Shown here in pieces: positions 48,227-58,233 of a stretch of DNA of 64,000 nucleotides (positions are counted from its first letter, which is position 1; each line of letters begins with the position of its first letter). The notes below the pieces were generated by a model, which saw nothing but the letters and a program-made list of their open reading frames with translations, made no database searches and was not told the origin of the DNA. The stretch is from Mesorhizobium sp. NFR06. GTDB taxonomy: Bacteria > Pseudomonadota > Alphaproteobacteria > Rhizobiales > Rhizobiaceae. Both the position numbers and the translations under genes were made by a program. Location: contig NZ_FOVT01000009.1 of assembly GCF_900115245.1 (NCBI RefSeq), positions 169,214 to 233,213 on the forward strand, written 5' to 3'.

Positions 48227-48817
48227 ATGGTAACTGCAACCACGATGCGTCCGCTTGTTTCTCTCACTCTGCCGGATCGGGGCGCTGCCCGGCTCGCCAC
48301 GCAGCTCTTTCTGGCGCTCGCCGGAACCCTGCTGCTCACGCTTTCGGCCAAGACGAAAGTGGTGCTCGGCCCGGTCGACATTTCGCTGCAGACGCTCGCC
48401 GTGCTGTTGATTGCCTCGGCGTTCGGCCTGCGGCTGGCCGTCGCGACGCTCGTTCTCTATCTCGCCGAGGGCGCCGCGGGCCTGCCCGTCTTCCAGGGCA
48501 CGCCGGAAAAGGGCATCGGCATCGCCTATATGCTGGGCTCCACCGGCGGCTACCTCGCCGGCTTCGTGGTCATGGCGGCGATCGCCGGCTGGGCCGCCGA
48601 TCGCGGCTGGGACCGCAATCCCTTCAAGCTGTTCGGCGCCATGCTGACGGCCGAGGTCTTGATGATGGCCATGGGCTTTGCCTGGCTGGCCATGCTCATC
48701 GGACCGGAGAAGTCCTGGCAGTTCGGCGTCCTGCCCTTCATCGCCGGCGACCTGATCAAGGTGGCTCTGGCCGCCAGCCTCGTGCCGGCCGTGTGGGCGC
48801 TGCTCAAGCGCGGCTGA
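48227..48817 (+). CDS. bioY: Biotin transporter BioY
   Basis: A 196-residue membrane protein, the substrate-binding S component of a biotin ECF transporter. Six hydrophobic helices and the family signatures VDISLQTLAVLL, YLAEGAAGLPVF and GGYLAGFVV are visible. No bioM/bioN energy genes adjoin; solitary BioY is common. The ATG at 48227 follows GGGGAAGACC. I looked for a BioR-type operator upstream and did not find one. A clear terminator follows. Confidence 0.93.
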   Translation: MVTATTMRPLVSLTLPDRGAARLATQLFLALAGTLLLTLSAKTKVVLGPVDISLQTLAVLLIASAFGLRLAVATLVLYLAEGAAGLPVFQGTPEKGIGIAYMLGSTGGYLAGFVVMAAIAGWAADRGWDRNPFKLFGAMLTAEVLMMAMGFAWLAMLIGPEKSWQFGVLPFIAGDLIKVALAASLVPAVWALLKRG

Positions 48818-48838
48818 GCTCGAGCAAAATGGAAAACG

Positions 48839-48868
48839 GCCGGCGGCCCGAAAACCCGCCGGCTTTTT
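48839..48868 (+). terminator. Rho-independent terminator after bioY
   Basis: GCCGGCGG (48839-48846) pairs with CCGCCGGC (48856-48863) around a nine-base loop, followed by TTTTT at 48864-48868. It lies 22 bases after the bioY stop. Confidence 0.85.
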
Positions 48869-48954
48869 CGTGTCCGGCTTTCTGTGTGCGCAATCGGCCG
48901 CCTGGCCAGTTCCTCCAGCCCGACGAGGCTGCAAGTGGCGCCATTAAATCCGAT

Positions 48955-48981
48955 GTTAGTACATGCGGGGATATAACTAAC
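48955..48981. promoter_or_regulatory. Inverted repeat upstream of rfbA
   Basis: GTTAGT (48955-48960) and ACTAAC (48976-48981) are complementary with a 15-base spacer, about 75 bases before the rfbA start. Weak evidence for an operator of the rhamnose operon. Confidence 0.3.
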
Positions 48982-49055
48982 GAGCCGACACACGAAACTC
49001 GACCCGCGGGCAGCTCGATATCCGGGCATGCCCCGGCAGTTCGACGGAGAGCCTG

Positions 49056-49946
49056 TTGAAAGGAATAATCCTGGCCGGGGGGAGTGGAACACGCCTCTAT
49101 CCGCTCACGATAGCGGTTTCCAAGCAAATCCTGCCAATCTACGACAAACCGATGATCTATTACCCGCTGAGCGTGCTGATGCTCGCGGGAATACGTCAGA
49201 TCATGGTCATCTCGACGCCGCGTGACTTGCCGGTCTTCCAGGCTCTGCTCGGCGACGGCTCTGAATTCGGCTTAGAGCTTTCCTATGCCGAACAACCGCA
49301 GCCCAATGGCCTGGCCGAGGCTTTCATCATCGGTCGCGATTTCATCGGCAGGGACAATGTTTCGATGATCCTCGGCGACAATATCTATTTCGGCGATGGG
49401 CTGTCCAAGCTCTGCCGGGCCGCGGCATCGCGCGCAAGCGGGGCTTCGGTCTTCGCCTACCATGTCGAGGACCCGGAGCGCTACGGCGTGGTTTCGTTCG
49501 ACAAGGCTACCGGCAAGGCACTGACGATCGAGGAAAAGCCGCTCAAGCCGAAATCCAACTGGGCCGTCACCGGACTCTATTTCTATGACAACAGGGTCGT
49601 CGACATCGCCTCCACTATCCAGCCCTCGGCGCGCGGCGAGCTAGAAATTACGGCGGTCAACAACGCCTATCTCGAGCGCGGCGAACTGCAGGTCCACCGC
49701 CTCGGCCGCGGTTATGCCTGGCTCGATACCGGCACGCATGACAGCCTGCACGAAGCGTCATTCTTTGTGCGCACCATCGAACATCGCCAAGGCATCAAGG
49801 TCGCCTGCCCCGAGGAAATCGCTTTCGAGCAGGGCTGGCTCGACGCCGACAAGGTGCTGGAACGCGCGGCGCGCCTCGGCAAGAATGAATATGCCGCCTA
49901 TCTGCGCAGGCGCGTCGCCGATCTGATGGAGGATCAGGGTGCTTGA
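49056..49946 (+). CDS. rfbA: Glucose-1-phosphate thymidylyltransferase
   Basis: A 296-residue enzyme making dTDP-glucose from dTTP and glucose-1-P, first step to dTDP-L-rhamnose. It shows [17 protein letters not shown] at the N-terminus, [10 protein letters not shown] and [21 protein letters not shown]. The start is an unusual TTG at 49056 with GGAG eight bases upstream; KGIILAGG follows at once, so no other start is reasonable. It is first of the rfbACBD operon; rfbC starts eight bases inside its end. Confidence 0.95.
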   Translation: MKGIILAGGSGTRLYPLTIAVSKQILPIYDKPMIYYPLSVLMLAGIRQIMVISTPRDLPVFQALLGDGSEFGLELSYAEQPQPNGLAEAFIIGRDFIGRDNVSMILGDNIYFGDGLSKLCRAAASRASGASVFAYHVEDPERYGVVSFDKATGKALTIEEKPLKPKSNWAVTGLYFYDNRVVDIASTIQPSARGELEITAVNNAYLERGELQVHRLGRGYAWLDTGTHDSLHEASFFVRTIEHRQGIKVACPEEIAFEQGWLDADKVLERAARLGKNEYAAYLRRRVADLMEDQGA

Positions 49947-50493
49947 GGTCAGGACGCTCGATCTGGAGGGTGTGCTTGAGATCGTGCCGAAGCGGCACGG
50001 CGATGCCCGCGGCTATTTCTGCGAGACCTGGAATGCGGAGCGCTTTGCGCAGGCCGGCATCGATCTGACCTTCGTGCAGGACAACCATTCCTACTCTGCG
50101 GCCGCCGGCGTCCTGCGCGGCCTGCACTACCAATTGCCGCCGCGCGCCCAGGACAAGCTGCTACGCGTCGTTCGGGGCAGTGTCTTCGATGTCGTCGTCG
50201 ACATCCGCCGTTCGTCGCCGACCTTCGGAAAATGGTCGGCATTGGAGGTCTCGGCCGAGAAGGGAAACCAGATTCTGGTGCCGAAGGGATATGCGCACGG
50301 CTTTGTCACGCTCGTGCCGGACACCGAGATTCTGTACAAGGTCACCGATACCTATTCGCCGGAGCACGACCGGTCGATCCGTTTCGACGACCCCGCCGTC
50401 GGCATCGCTTGGCCGTCGCTCGCCGGCGCCTTCCAGCTTTCCGACAAGGATCGCAAGGCGCCGCTGCTCGGCAGTGCAGAGGTTTTCGCGTGA
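49939..50493 (+). CDS. rfbC: dTDP-4-dehydrorhamnose 3,5-epimerase
   Basis: A 184-residue cupin-type epimerase. It shows the family blocks [41 protein letters not shown] and [12 protein letters not shown]. Third step of dTDP-L-rhamnose synthesis. It starts with GTG overlapping the rfbA end, and its own stop overlaps the GTG of rfbB (GTGA), so translation is coupled along the operon. Confidence 0.95.
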   Translation: MLEVRTLDLEGVLEIVPKRHGDARGYFCETWNAERFAQAGIDLTFVQDNHSYSAAAGVLRGLHYQLPPRAQDKLLRVVRGSVFDVVVDIRRSSPTFGKWSALEVSAEKGNQILVPKGYAHGFVTLVPDTEILYKVTDTYSPEHDRSIRFDDPAVGIAWPSLAGAFQLSDKDRKAPLLGSAEVFA

Positions 50494-51635
50494 GGCAAGA
50501 GGGCGCGCTGAATTTCTTGGTCACCGGCGGCGCCGGCTTCATCGGCTCGGCGGTCTGCCGGCATCTGTGCACCAACCCCGCCTACCGCGTCACCAATCTC
50601 GACAAGCTGACCTATGCCGGCAATCTCGCATCGTTGCGGCCGATCGAGAACGCCCACAATTATCGCTTCGAGCAGGCCGACATCCGCGACGAGCGCGCAG
50701 TGCTCGACATATTGCGCCGCGACGACATCGACATCGTCATGAACTTGGCCGCCGAAAGCCATGTCGACCGTTCGATCGATGGCCCCGGCGCCTTCATCGA
50801 AACCAACATCGTCGGCACCTACCGCATCCTCAACGCCGCGCTGGAATACTGGCGCGGGCTGCCCGAGGCTCGCCAAGGCCGCTTCCGCTTCCACCATGTC
50901 TCGACCGACGAGGTGTTCGGCGACCTGCCCTTCGACGGCGGCATGTTCGTCGAGGAGACGCCCTATGCGCCGTCCTCGCCCTATTCGGCCTCCAAGGCCG
51001 CCTCCGACCATCTGGTGCGCGCCTGGCACGAGACCTACGGCCTGCCGGTGGTGCTTTCCAACTGCTCGAACAATTACGGGCCGTACCACTTCCCGGAAAA
51101 GCTGATCCCGCTGGTCATCCTCAACGCGCTCGACGAGAAGCCGCTGCCGGTCTACGGCGCCGGCGCCAATGTGCGCGACTGGCTGTTCGTCGAGGACCAC
51201 GCGCGGGCCCTTGAGCTGGTGGCCACCAAGGGACAGCCGGGCGAGAGCTACAATGTCGGCGGCAGTTCCGAGCGCACCAATCTCGCAGTCGTCGAGACGA
51301 TTTGCGATCTTCTCGATTTGAGGCGGCCGCGCGCGGGCGGCAAAAGCTACCGCGATCTGATCGCCTTCGTCACCGATCGCCCTGGACATGACCGCCGCTA
51401 CGCCATCGACGCCTCCAAGATTGCGCGCGACCTGGGCTGGGCGCCGCGCGAGAATTTCGACAGCGGCCTGGCGAGGACCGTCGACTGGTACCTCGACAAC
51501 AAATGGTGGTGGGGGCCGATCCGCGAGCAGCGCTACGCCGGCGAGCGGCTGGGCCATGGCCCTGCTCACGCCGGAAAGACCGAAGCCGAACCGGCCGAAA
51601 GCCGGCGGGCCGACAGCGCGAAGGTGGCCACGTGA
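50490..51635 (+). CDS. rfbB: dTDP-glucose 4,6-dehydratase
   Basis: A 381-residue extended SDR. It has [18 protein letters not shown] near the N-terminus, HVSTDEVFG, and the catalytic [12 protein letters not shown]. Second step of the pathway, forming dTDP-4-keto-6-deoxyglucose. The C-terminal 25 residues beyond the usual end are polar. The GTG start is set by the GTGA overlap with rfbC; a longer frame through rfbC is an artefact. Confidence 0.95.
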   Translation: MRQEGALNFLVTGGAGFIGSAVCRHLCTNPAYRVTNLDKLTYAGNLASLRPIENAHNYRFEQADIRDERAVLDILRRDDIDIVMNLAAESHVDRSIDGPGAFIETNIVGTYRILNAALEYWRGLPEARQGRFRFHHVSTDEVFGDLPFDGGMFVEETPYAPSSPYSASKAASDHLVRAWHETYGLPVVLSNCSNNYGPYHFPEKLIPLVILNALDEKPLPVYGAGANVRDWLFVEDHARALELVATKGQPGESYNVGGSSERTNLAVVETICDLLDLRRPRAGGKSYRDLIAFVTDRPGHDRRYAIDASKIARDLGWAPRENFDSGLARTVDWYLDNKWWWGPIREQRYAGERLGHGPAHAGKTEAEPAESRRADSAKVAT

Positions 51636-52531
51636 GGCTTGTCGTTACCGGACGCGAGGGCCAGGTTGCCTTGAGTCTCATCGAGGTGGCGCGAGGCCGC
51701 GGCGATGTCGAAGTCGTCGCCGCCGGCCGGCCGACGCTCGACCTGGCGCGGCCGCAGACCGTATTTTCGGCGCTGGCAGCGGCAAGGCCCGACATCGTCG
51801 TCTCGGCCGCCGCCTACACCGCCGTCGACCAGGCCGAGGACGAGAAGGACCTGGCCTTCGCGGTGAACGAGACCGGCGCCGGCAAGGTGGCGGAGGCCGC
51901 GGCGCGGCTCGGCGTTCCCGTCATCCATCTGTCGACCGACTATGTCTTCGACGGCGCCAAGGACGGCGCCTATGTCGAGACCGACCAGACCGCGCCGCTC
52001 GGCGTCTACGGCGCCTCAAAGCTCGCCGGCGAACAAGCGGTGGCGGTGGCCAACCCGCGCCACCTCATCCTGCGCACCGCTTGGGTCTACAGCCCCTTCG
52101 GCAAGAACTTCGTCAAGACCATGCTGAGGCTGGCTGGCGACCGCGACGAGATTTCGGTCGTCGCCGATCAATGGGGCAATCCGACGTCGGCGCTCGACAT
52201 AGCCGACGCGATCCTGCACGCGGCGGCTGTCCTTGGTCAGGACAAGCGCACCGCCTTCGGCGTCTATCATCTGGCCGGCGGCGGCGAGACCAACTGGAGC
52301 GGCTTTGCTCGTCACATCCTGGATGCGAGCCGGGCGCTTGGCGGTCCGCATGGCCGCATCCGCGATATCGCGACCGCCGACTACCCGACAAAAGCGAGGC
52401 GCCCGGCCAACTCTCGGCTGTCGAGCGCGAAATTCGCAGCTGCGTTCGGCTGGACCGCGCCGGATTGGCGGGAGTCGAGCCGAACTGTCATAAGTCGTAT
52501 TGTCGCCGATAGTCCCGTCTCGGCACGCTAG
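51632..52531 (+). CDS. rfbD: dTDP-4-dehydrorhamnose reductase
   Basis: A 299-residue SDR performing the last step to dTDP-L-rhamnose. It shows [15 protein letters not shown] for cofactor binding, [18 protein letters not shown], and the catalytic [12 protein letters not shown]. Start is GTG in another GTGA overlap with rfbB. Together rfbA, C, B and D form a gapless coupled operon. Confidence 0.95.
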   Translation: MRLVVTGREGQVALSLIEVARGRGDVEVVAAGRPTLDLARPQTVFSALAAARPDIVVSAAAYTAVDQAEDEKDLAFAVNETGAGKVAEAAARLGVPVIHLSTDYVFDGAKDGAYVETDQTAPLGVYGASKLAGEQAVAVANPRHLILRTAWVYSPFGKNFVKTMLRLAGDRDEISVVADQWGNPTSALDIADAILHAAAVLGQDKRTAFGVYHLAGGGETNWSGFARHILDASRALGGPHGRIRDIATADYPTKARRPANSRLSSAKFAAAFGWTAPDWRESSRTVISRIVADSPVSAR

Positions 52532-52668
52532 TCGAAAGCCTTGGCCAGGGACTTCACGCGCAATAGGTCAAAGATAAGCAAGCCAGGAAGGGCGCCGAAT
52601 GCGCGATCTCCGAGGCGGACACGAAGCCGGCGGATGGCCGCGCCCTGTCGCTTCGCCAGCTCTACCAT
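52528..52668 (-). pseudogene. Possible 3' remnant of a gene (46 codons)
   Basis: On the minus strand, a frame beginning MVELAKRQGAAIRRLRVRLG and ending LLRVKSLAKAF has coding-like G/C third positions and a hydrophobic segment ALPGLLIFDLL. The same frame runs open across the whole opposite strand of the next gene, so this may be chance. It could be a small protein or the tail of a lost gene. It converges with rfbD, overlapping its stop by four bases. Confidence 0.25.
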
Positions 52669-52827
52669 GCAATGGGAAGAAAAAACTTCTGGCGATACGC
52701 CCGACTCCGCGCTATTGCGGTAGCGGGGTAAGGGGTCAGGGACTTGCAATCTAGAGTGGCGGCGGATGCTATCTGATCCGGTGCCATTCGGGTGGTGAGT
52801 CCCGTGCCTGGAGTTCAGTGCCACCCT

Positions 52828-54846
52828 ATGACGTCCTATGTAGAAGCCGTATCGGGACTCCGGCCGAAGATGCGGCGCGCCATCATCATGATCCAGGATC
52901 TCCTTATGGTCCTGGTCGCCGTGGCGTTGAGCCTGATTCTGTCGCAGTCGCGACTTTCGTTCGATGCACTGTCCTATGCCGGACTGGCCTGCTGGCTGGT
53001 CATCGTGCTCGTCGCCCATCTTCTGTTCAGATATTGCGGTCTCTACAACACCGTCTGGCGCTTTGCTTCCACGCCCGATTTCTTCAACATCCTGAAGGGT
53101 TGCGGAATACTGACAGTGGTCCTTTACTTGACCTCGCTCGCCTTCCGCTTGTTTTTCCAGCCTGTCGCCGGTCTCAACGAACGCCAGTTCATAGTTTTCT
53201 TCCTCGTCTCCTTCACCATTATTTCGGCGCCGAGACTTTACTACCGCTTTCTTCGCGACGGCGCCAGCTGGCGCATCCTGCGCCGTGCCGCCGGCGACGC
53301 GCCGATCAGGCAGGCGCTCTTCATCGGCCGGCTGAGCGAAGCCGACGTGATCGTCCGCTTTACGCGCACGGCAATGCCGGCGGAATATGCCATCGCCGGC
53401 ATCATGGCGACCGAAGGCGATGCGCCGCTCGGCACGCAGATCCAAGGCGTTCCCGTGGTGGCGGTCCGCCCGCGCCTGGTCGACGTTCTGGAAGAATATG
53501 TCAGAGGCACCAAGAATCTCGACTTCGTCATCTTCGGCAAGGGTGTCGAGCGCGAGATCGAGGACTATGCGGAGCTGGTGCGCGTTGCCCGTCACAGCGG
53601 CATCACCGTCGTCCAGTTCTCCGGACTCTCCGAACTGGGGCAGGGCGGCAAGCTGGTTCTCGACGCGGTCGAGATGGAAACGATCATGCGCCGTTCGGCC
53701 GTCGCCACGGACATCGAGCGCATCGGGGCTTTTGTCGAAGGCAAGCGCGTCCTGGTGACAGGCGGCGCCGGCTCCATCGGCCGCGTGCTCGTCAAGCGCT
53801 CGCTGCAGCTGGGCGCCGAGGCGGTTTTGGTGGCCGACAATTCCGAATTCGGTATTTTCCAACTCGACCAGCTGGTCGAGGAAAGGGAGCGCGATCGTCT
53901 GACCAGCCGCATCGCCGACGTCACCGACCGGCGCCAGATGATGCGCCTTGTCAGGGAGTTCGAGCCCGCGATCATTTTCCACGCCGCGGCGCTGAAACAT
54001 GTGCCGATCCTTGAAGAAAACTGGGAGGCGGCGATCGAAACCAACGTGTTTGGCACGCTTGCCTGCGCCGAGGTCGCCGCCAAATGCGGTGTCCCGCAGT
54101 TCCTGCTCATCTCCAGCGACAAGGCGGTGGATCCGACATCGGTGCTTGGCGTCACCAAGCGGGCGGCCGAGCAGATCGTTGCCTCGCTGCATGAGACGCA
54201 CGCCGCGCGCCCGTCCATGTCGAATGGCGGCGGGCTGAACGGCCATGACGTCGCGAGCCGCCATCCAGGCACCAAATTCATCGCCGTGCGCTTCGGCAAT
54301 GTCTTCGGCTCCAACGGCTCGGTGGCGACGATCTTCCAGGCACAGATCGAGGCCGGTGGCCCGCTCACCATCACCGACCGGCGCATGACCCGCTATTTCA
54401 TGACCGTGGCCGAGGCCGTCGACCTGGTCATCATGTCCGCCGCCGATGCCGAGCAGCGCCAGGGCGCGGATGACTACGCGATCTATATGCTCGACATGGG
54501 CAAGCCGGTGCCGATTCTCGAAGTCGCGGAAACGATGATTCGCATGGCCGGCAAAAACCCGTATACCGACATTCAGATACGCTTCACCGGCGTCAGGCCG
54601 GGCGAGAAGCTGCATGAGACGCTGCACGGCGAGAACGAAGAAGTGGTCAAGCTCGATATCGCCAAGATTTTCGGCCTCAGGACCGAGGTCGTGCGCTGGG
54701 CGAAAATCCAGGCCGGGCTGACCGCGCTGCAGGCCGCCATCCGCGATCAGGACAAGGCAGCGGCGCTCGCGGTGCTGATGGAACTGCATCAGGACCAGAA
54801 CATTCCGGAGCGCGACATGCCGAAAGTGGCAGGGCAAACGGCTTAG
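52828..54846 (+). CDS. Nucleoside-diphosphate-sugar dehydratase, CapD/WbpM-type
   Basis: A 672-residue membrane enzyme. Four N-terminal helices lie between about residues 20 and 135, a first Rossmann-like domain follows, then the catalytic SDR with VTGGAGSIGRVLVKRSL (GGAGSIG at 312-318). The usual YxxxK tyrosine is replaced, in SSDKAVDPTSVLGVTKRAAEQ, as in the WbpM/PglF dehydratases that make UDP-4-keto-6-deoxy-GlcNAc. It probably provides the first sugar of a lipid-linked repeat for the sugar transferase 84 bp downstream. ATG 52828 is chosen; GTGs further upstream are possible. Confidence 0.9.
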   Translation: MTSYVEAVSGLRPKMRRAIIMIQDLLMVLVAVALSLILSQSRLSFDALSYAGLACWLVIVLVAHLLFRYCGLYNTVWRFASTPDFFNILKGCGILTVVLYLTSLAFRLFFQPVAGLNERQFIVFFLVSFTIISAPRLYYRFLRDGASWRILRRAAGDAPIRQALFIGRLSEADVIVRFTRTAMPAEYAIAGIMATEGDAPLGTQIQGVPVVAVRPRLVDVLEEYVRGTKNLDFVIFGKGVEREIEDYAELVRVARHSGITVVQFSGLSELGQGGKLVLDAVEMETIMRRSAVATDIERIGAFVEGKRVLVTGGAGSIGRVLVKRSLQLGAEAVLVADNSEFGIFQLDQLVEERERDRLTSRIADVTDRRQMMRLVREFEPAIIFHAAALKHVPILEENWEAAIETNVFGTLACAEVAAKCGVPQFLLISSDKAVDPTSVLGVTKRAAEQIVASLHETHAARPSMSNGGGLNGHDVASRHPGTKFIAVRFGNVFGSNGSVATIFQAQIEAGGPLTITDRRMTRYFMTVAEAVDLVIMSAADAEQRQGADDYAIYMLDMGKPVPILEVAETMIRMAGKNPYTDIQIRFTGVRPGEKLHETLHGENEEVVKLDIAKIFGLRTEVVRWAKIQAGLTALQAAIRDQDKAAALAVLMELHQDQNIPERDMPKVAGQTA

Positions 54847-54869
54847 CCTGTCTTGCATAAGCGCAGCCA

Positions 54870-54920
54870 CCCAAGCGTAACCGAATATAAGCGGGATGCG
54901 CCGCTCCTGTTACGCTTGGG
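54870..54920. promoter_or_regulatory. 12-bp inverted repeat between capD-like and sugar transferase genes
   Basis: CCCAAGCGTAAC (54870-54881) is exactly complementary to GTTACGCTTGGG (54909-54920) with a 27-base spacer that can also pair partly. The right arm ends nine bases before the sugar transferase GTG, so the arm may mask the ribosome-binding region. Regulatory role inferred. Confidence 0.5.
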
Positions 54921-54929
54921 ATCTGAACC

Positions 54930-55466
54930 GTGACGGCGAAGCGCGCGCTCGACTTGGCGGTCGCCCTCCCGATGCTGGTGGTGGCGGCTCCCGTCCTGCT
55001 TGTCGCGATGCTGGCAATCCGGGCGACGTCGCCCGGCCGGGCCATTTTCTCGCAAATCCGCGTCGGCCGGGGAGGAGCCCTCTTTGCCTGCCACAAATTG
55101 CGAACGATGCGTCGCGAAACGCCGTCATTGCCCACCCACGAGGCGCCGGCCGGTTCGGTCACCGCAATCGGCAGGGCGCTGCGCGCAACCAAGATCGACG
55201 AGTTGCCGCAGCTGTGGAATGTGCTCAAGGGCGAGATGAGCCTTGTCGGGCCGCGTCCATGCCTGCCGACGCAGACGGAACTGATCGAACGGCGCCGGGA
55301 ATTGGGCGTGCTCACCGTGCTGCCGGGCATCACCGGCCTGGCGCAGATCAAGGGGATCGACATGTCGGATCCAAAACTCTGCGCCGAGACCGATGCGGCC
55401 TACATCAAGGCCGCCTCCATCGGCCTGGACCTCAAGATACTGCTGGGCACGTTCTATCGCGCATAG
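54930..55466 (+). CDS. Bacterial sugar transferase (PglC/WcaJ catalytic-domain type)
   Basis: A 178-residue monotopic phosphoglycosyl transferase. It shows one N-terminal hydrophobic helix, KRALDLAVALPMLVV, then IFSQIRVGRGGALFACHKLRTM, the catalytic pair in TKIDELPQLWNVLKGEMSLVGPRP, and LPGITGLAQI. It transfers a sugar phosphate to undecaprenyl phosphate, starting a polysaccharide. Start is GTG at 54930. It is short, lacking the extra transmembrane domain of WcaJ/WbaP. Its stop overlaps a terminator-like hairpin. Confidence 0.92.
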   Translation: MTAKRALDLAVALPMLVVAAPVLLVAMLAIRATSPGRAIFSQIRVGRGGALFACHKLRTMRRETPSLPTHEAPAGSVTAIGRALRATKIDELPQLWNVLKGEMSLVGPRPCLPTQTELIERRRELGVLTVLPGITGLAQIKGIDMSDPKLCAETDAAYIKAASIGLDLKILLGTFYRA

Positions 55467-55507
55467 AGCGTCTCACCGTTCGCGCAGAACGGCGAACCGC
55501 TCTATTT
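55465..55507 (+). terminator. Terminator-like branched hairpin after the sugar transferase
   Basis: AGAGCG (55465-55470) pairs with CGCTCT (55498-55503), with an inner stem CCGTTC (55476-55481) and GAACGG (55487-55492). ATTTT follows. It begins in the stop codon of the sugar transferase. Confidence 0.6.
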
Positions 55508-55514
55508 TCCTTGT

Positions 55515-55565
55515 TTGACGCAATTCCGGATGGAAAACCGCTTACGCTTTTCCTGGAATTGCTCT
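55515..55565 (-). repeat. Dispersed rhizobial palindromic repeat, second good copy
   Basis: Reverse-oriented copy of the element at 15815-15866, with the same AGAGCAATTCCAGGAAAAG arm and GGAATTGCGTC arm; inner loop bases differ. It overlaps the last codons of the following minus-strand epimerase gene by two bases. Confidence 0.8.
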
Positions 55566-56496
55566 AACCGGCCCGCCGCGCCAGCTCCTCGAGCCGGCCG
55601 AGAGTATCGCTTTCCGGCGTCCAGCCTTCCGAGGCCAGCAGCGTCGGGTCACAGGTCTGCGTCGCCACCAAGGCTTGCCAGGACGCTTGCTTGCCAAACA
55701 GCGTGGCCGTCAGGCGGAACGGCCAGGCCGGCGTGGGGAGAAGCCGGGCCGGCCGGCCGTATCCGCGCCGGAAGGCGGCGATGATTTCAGGCATGGCAAC
55801 CGGCGAAGCATCGCCCAGGACGTAGGTTGGGCGCGGCGGCATGGGACGGGTCAACAGATGCGTCACGGCGCCCGCGACGGCGTCGACCGATATCAGCGAA
55901 CGAACCCCCCGCAAAGCGCCGGTCGGCAATGGCAAGCCGGTGGCTGCGAGCCGCATCAGCCCGCGCAGGTTCCCCTTCATGCCTTCGCCATAGACCGGCG
56001 GCAGCCTCAGGGCCGTCGCATCTGCGCGCCGGCCGGCCGTCGCGAAGGCCTCCAGCATTGCGATCTCGCCTTCGCGCTTGGAGCGCCCGTAGGCGCATTG
56101 CGGGGCAGGGGGCGTGGCCTCGTCGATGGTGCCGCTGAAATCGGGCCCCGCGACGGCGCGGATCGAGGAGAGATAGATGAAGCGCCCGTCGGTGCGCGTG
56201 GCGGCTGCCCGGGCGAGCCGTCCCGTCAGCACCGCATTGACGGTTCGCAAGTCGGCCTCGCCGGCGCTGCGATCATTGTTGAGCGCCGCGCAATGGACGA
56301 CATGCCTCACATCGCGCATCAGCGCCAGGAAGGCTTCCTCCGGCGCATCGGCGCCGGGCAGCACGAGGCAATCGTCGGCGCCTGCCGGCCTTTGCGGCAG
56401 CCGCGACGCGATCCGTATGTCGAATCCGGCCTCGTGCAAGCGGCTGACGATCTGGCGCCCGACGAAGCCTGTCGCGCCGGTGACCAGGACCTTCAT
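55564..56496 (-). CDS. NAD-dependent epimerase/dehydratase family protein
   Basis: A 310-residue extended SDR with VLVTGATGFVGRQIV at the N-terminus, IYLSSIRAV and the catalytic CAYGRSKREGE. It resembles the SDRs that reduce or epimerise UDP-4-keto sugars in O-antigen synthesis (WbpV/FnlB-like). With the CapD-type dehydratase next door, a UDP-N-acetyl-quinovosamine or fucosamine pathway is plausible; that is inference. Its ATG overlaps the stop of the ligase-like gene by four bases. Confidence 0.85.
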   Translation of the reverse strand: MKVLVTGATGFVGRQIVSRLHEAGFDIRIASRLPQRPAGADDCLVLPGADAPEEAFLALMRDVRHVVHCAALNNDRSAGEADLRTVNAVLTGRLARAAATRTDGRFIYLSSIRAVAGPDFSGTIDEATPPAPQCAYGRSKREGEIAMLEAFATAGRRADATALRLPPVYGEGMKGNLRGLMRLAATGLPLPTGALRGVRSLISVDAVAGAVTHLLTRPMPPRPTYVLGDASPVAMPEIIAAFRRGYGRPARLLPTPAWPFRLTATLFGKQASWQALVATQTCDPTLLASEGWTPESDTLGRLEELARRAG

Positions 56497-57785
56497 GATT
56501 GCCGGCTGGCGCCCGTCGCCACGGCAGGCGCGCTTTTCCCGGTCGGCGCTATCGTCCGCCCGGACGCAAGATAGGTCCCCGAAATCAGGAACACCATGAG
56601 CGTCGCGTCGAGTATGTCGTGGCCGATGAGGATGCCGGTCAGTCCGCCGGTGAGATAGGTAATGACCGCGACAAGGACCATCGTGGCGCCGAACCGCTCG
56701 ACCGGATCCGCGCTGAGGCGCAGCGTCCTCGCCGCGTTCCAGGCGGCAAGGACGAAGATCGCAGCCAGCGCAAGCGCTCCCAGCAGGCCGGCCTCGACCA
56801 GCGCCGTCAGGAAGCCATTGTGGAAATGGCTGAAACCCTGGTTCAGGCCGAACTGGTTCTGAAATCCCTGCTTCATCAACTCCCGGCTGGCCGAGATGCC
56901 GTGGCCGAAAATCGGCATCGCGCGAAACGCGGCAGAGCCGATTTCCCACATTGCCACGCGCAACCCGAGCGCCGTCGAATGGTCGCCATTGGCGTTCAGC
57001 GCATCCCAGTCGCTGACCAGGAAGTCGGTCCGATCGAGGATGACGCGAGAGCCGATGGCGGCAATCACCAGGGCGACGGCGACGCCGATCACCGCGAAAC
57101 GCGCCACGCTGGCGCTGGCGAACCGGCGGCGATTGACGAGAAGGACGACGATGCCGGCAATCGGCACGGCCACCCAGATCATGCGCGACCCTGAATAGAC
57201 AATCGCGACGGCTCCGGCGATCGCCGCGGTAACCAGCAGCTTCCAGCGCTTCTCGATGCCTGACAGGGCGCCGGCAAGGCACATCATGACGGCCAGACAG
57301 GTAACGGTTGCGAAGACGATCGCGTTGCCGGCGCCGCCTTCGGCCCTCATGCCGAACCAATGATACTGGGCGACGGCGATCGCCAGTGCTCCAAAGCAGG
57401 CCGTGGTGCTAGCCAAAATGGCTATGCGTGCCAGCGTGATCTTCTCGGTGATGCTCCAGCTCGAATACGAGATGGGCAACAGCAGCAAGGTGACCAGCGG
57501 CAGGAAAAACCGCAGATCGGCCGCCAGCCTGCCGTTGACGATCGAAGCCAATATCATGGCCGCGCAATAGGCATAGATCGCCGCCGTCAAGGCGAGCATC
57601 GGCCGGTCGAGGTTGAAGCGCCGCCGTTTCGTGGCGAGCAGCACCGCCGACCACACGCCACCGGCATTGAAGGCGATGCTGACCAGCGATCCGAGCACCG
57701 GCGGCGAAAAAAAGCAGACGATCGAGAAATAGACGTTGATCTGTGCGGGCGTAAGGTGGCGCCGGAGCGTTGTAAACGGGTTCAA
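56493..57785 (-). CDS. O-antigen ligase-like membrane protein (WaaL family)
   Basis: A protein of about 430 residues with 10-12 hydrophobic helices and a large periplasmic loop (about residues 270-340 in this numbering) holding [12 protein letters not shown] and [17 protein letters not shown], the histidine-rich block of WaaL/Wzy ligases and polymerases. It probably joins polysaccharide to lipid A-core in the periplasm, or polymerises repeats. The start is uncertain: a GTG at 57956 gives 57 more polar residues; a TTG at 57785 ([11 protein letters not shown]) begins where the conserved region starts and is used here. Confidence 0.78.
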   Translation of the reverse strand: MNPFTTLRRHLTPAQINVYFSIVCFFSPPVLGSLVSIAFNAGGVWSAVLLATKRRRFNLDRPMLALTAAIYAYCAAMILASIVNGRLAADLRFFLPLVTLLLLPISYSSWSITEKITLARIAILASTTACFGALAIAVAQYHWFGMRAEGGAGNAIVFATVTCLAVMMCLAGALSGIEKRWKLLVTAAIAGAVAIVYSGSRMIWVAVPIAGIVVLLVNRRRFASASVARFAVIGVAVALVIAAIGSRVILDRTDFLVSDWDALNANGDHSTALGLRVAMWEIGSAAFRAMPIFGHGISASRELMKQGFQNQFGLNQGFSHFHNGFLTALVEAGLLGALALAAIFVLAAWNAARTLRLSADPVERFGATMVLVAVITYLTGGLTGILIGHDILDATLMVFLISGTYLASGRTIAPTGKSAPAVATGASRQS

Positions 57786-58233
57786 TGCCTTGCTTCGCAA
57801 TTTCCAGGTTGCGCCCGGGATCAGTAGAGCCAGCCAAAGCTGCCTCGATGAACTCCGTTTGCCGCGCCTTGCCCGCTCCCCTGGCCCGTATAGCCGTTGG
57901 CGCCTTTCCGCGATAGGGCAGTCGCCGATGTTCTGCCAGAAATCCCCGGCGAACACCGGAGAACCTGGGGGCCGTCCGCAAGCCAGAGCTTTTCTTCGCT
58001 TCGGCGTTTCGGCCGCCCTGGCAGGATTTTCCGCTTTGCCGGGCTCGCTTGGAAAATTCGTTCTCTATTCATCCCGCGCGGCGTGGGTCTTGCATTGTTA
58101 TGGGCGGCGCCGATCTGTTAGAACGCCCGCACGAAACAGTTTGTCTAAAGTGAAATTTGCGCCCGGGCGGCATGGAATTGCGCCCGCAATGCAAGATTGC
58201 CGCTCGACGACACGAGAGAACGCTCGACAGTCC

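Noticed and set aside
52669..54870. Long minus-strand open frame opposite the CapD-like gene
   Set aside because: Composition of a shadow frame; the plus strand carries clear SDR motifs.
57736..58233. N-terminal extension of CysD by 166 residues
   Set aside because: No homology; the family N-terminus begins exactly at 58234.
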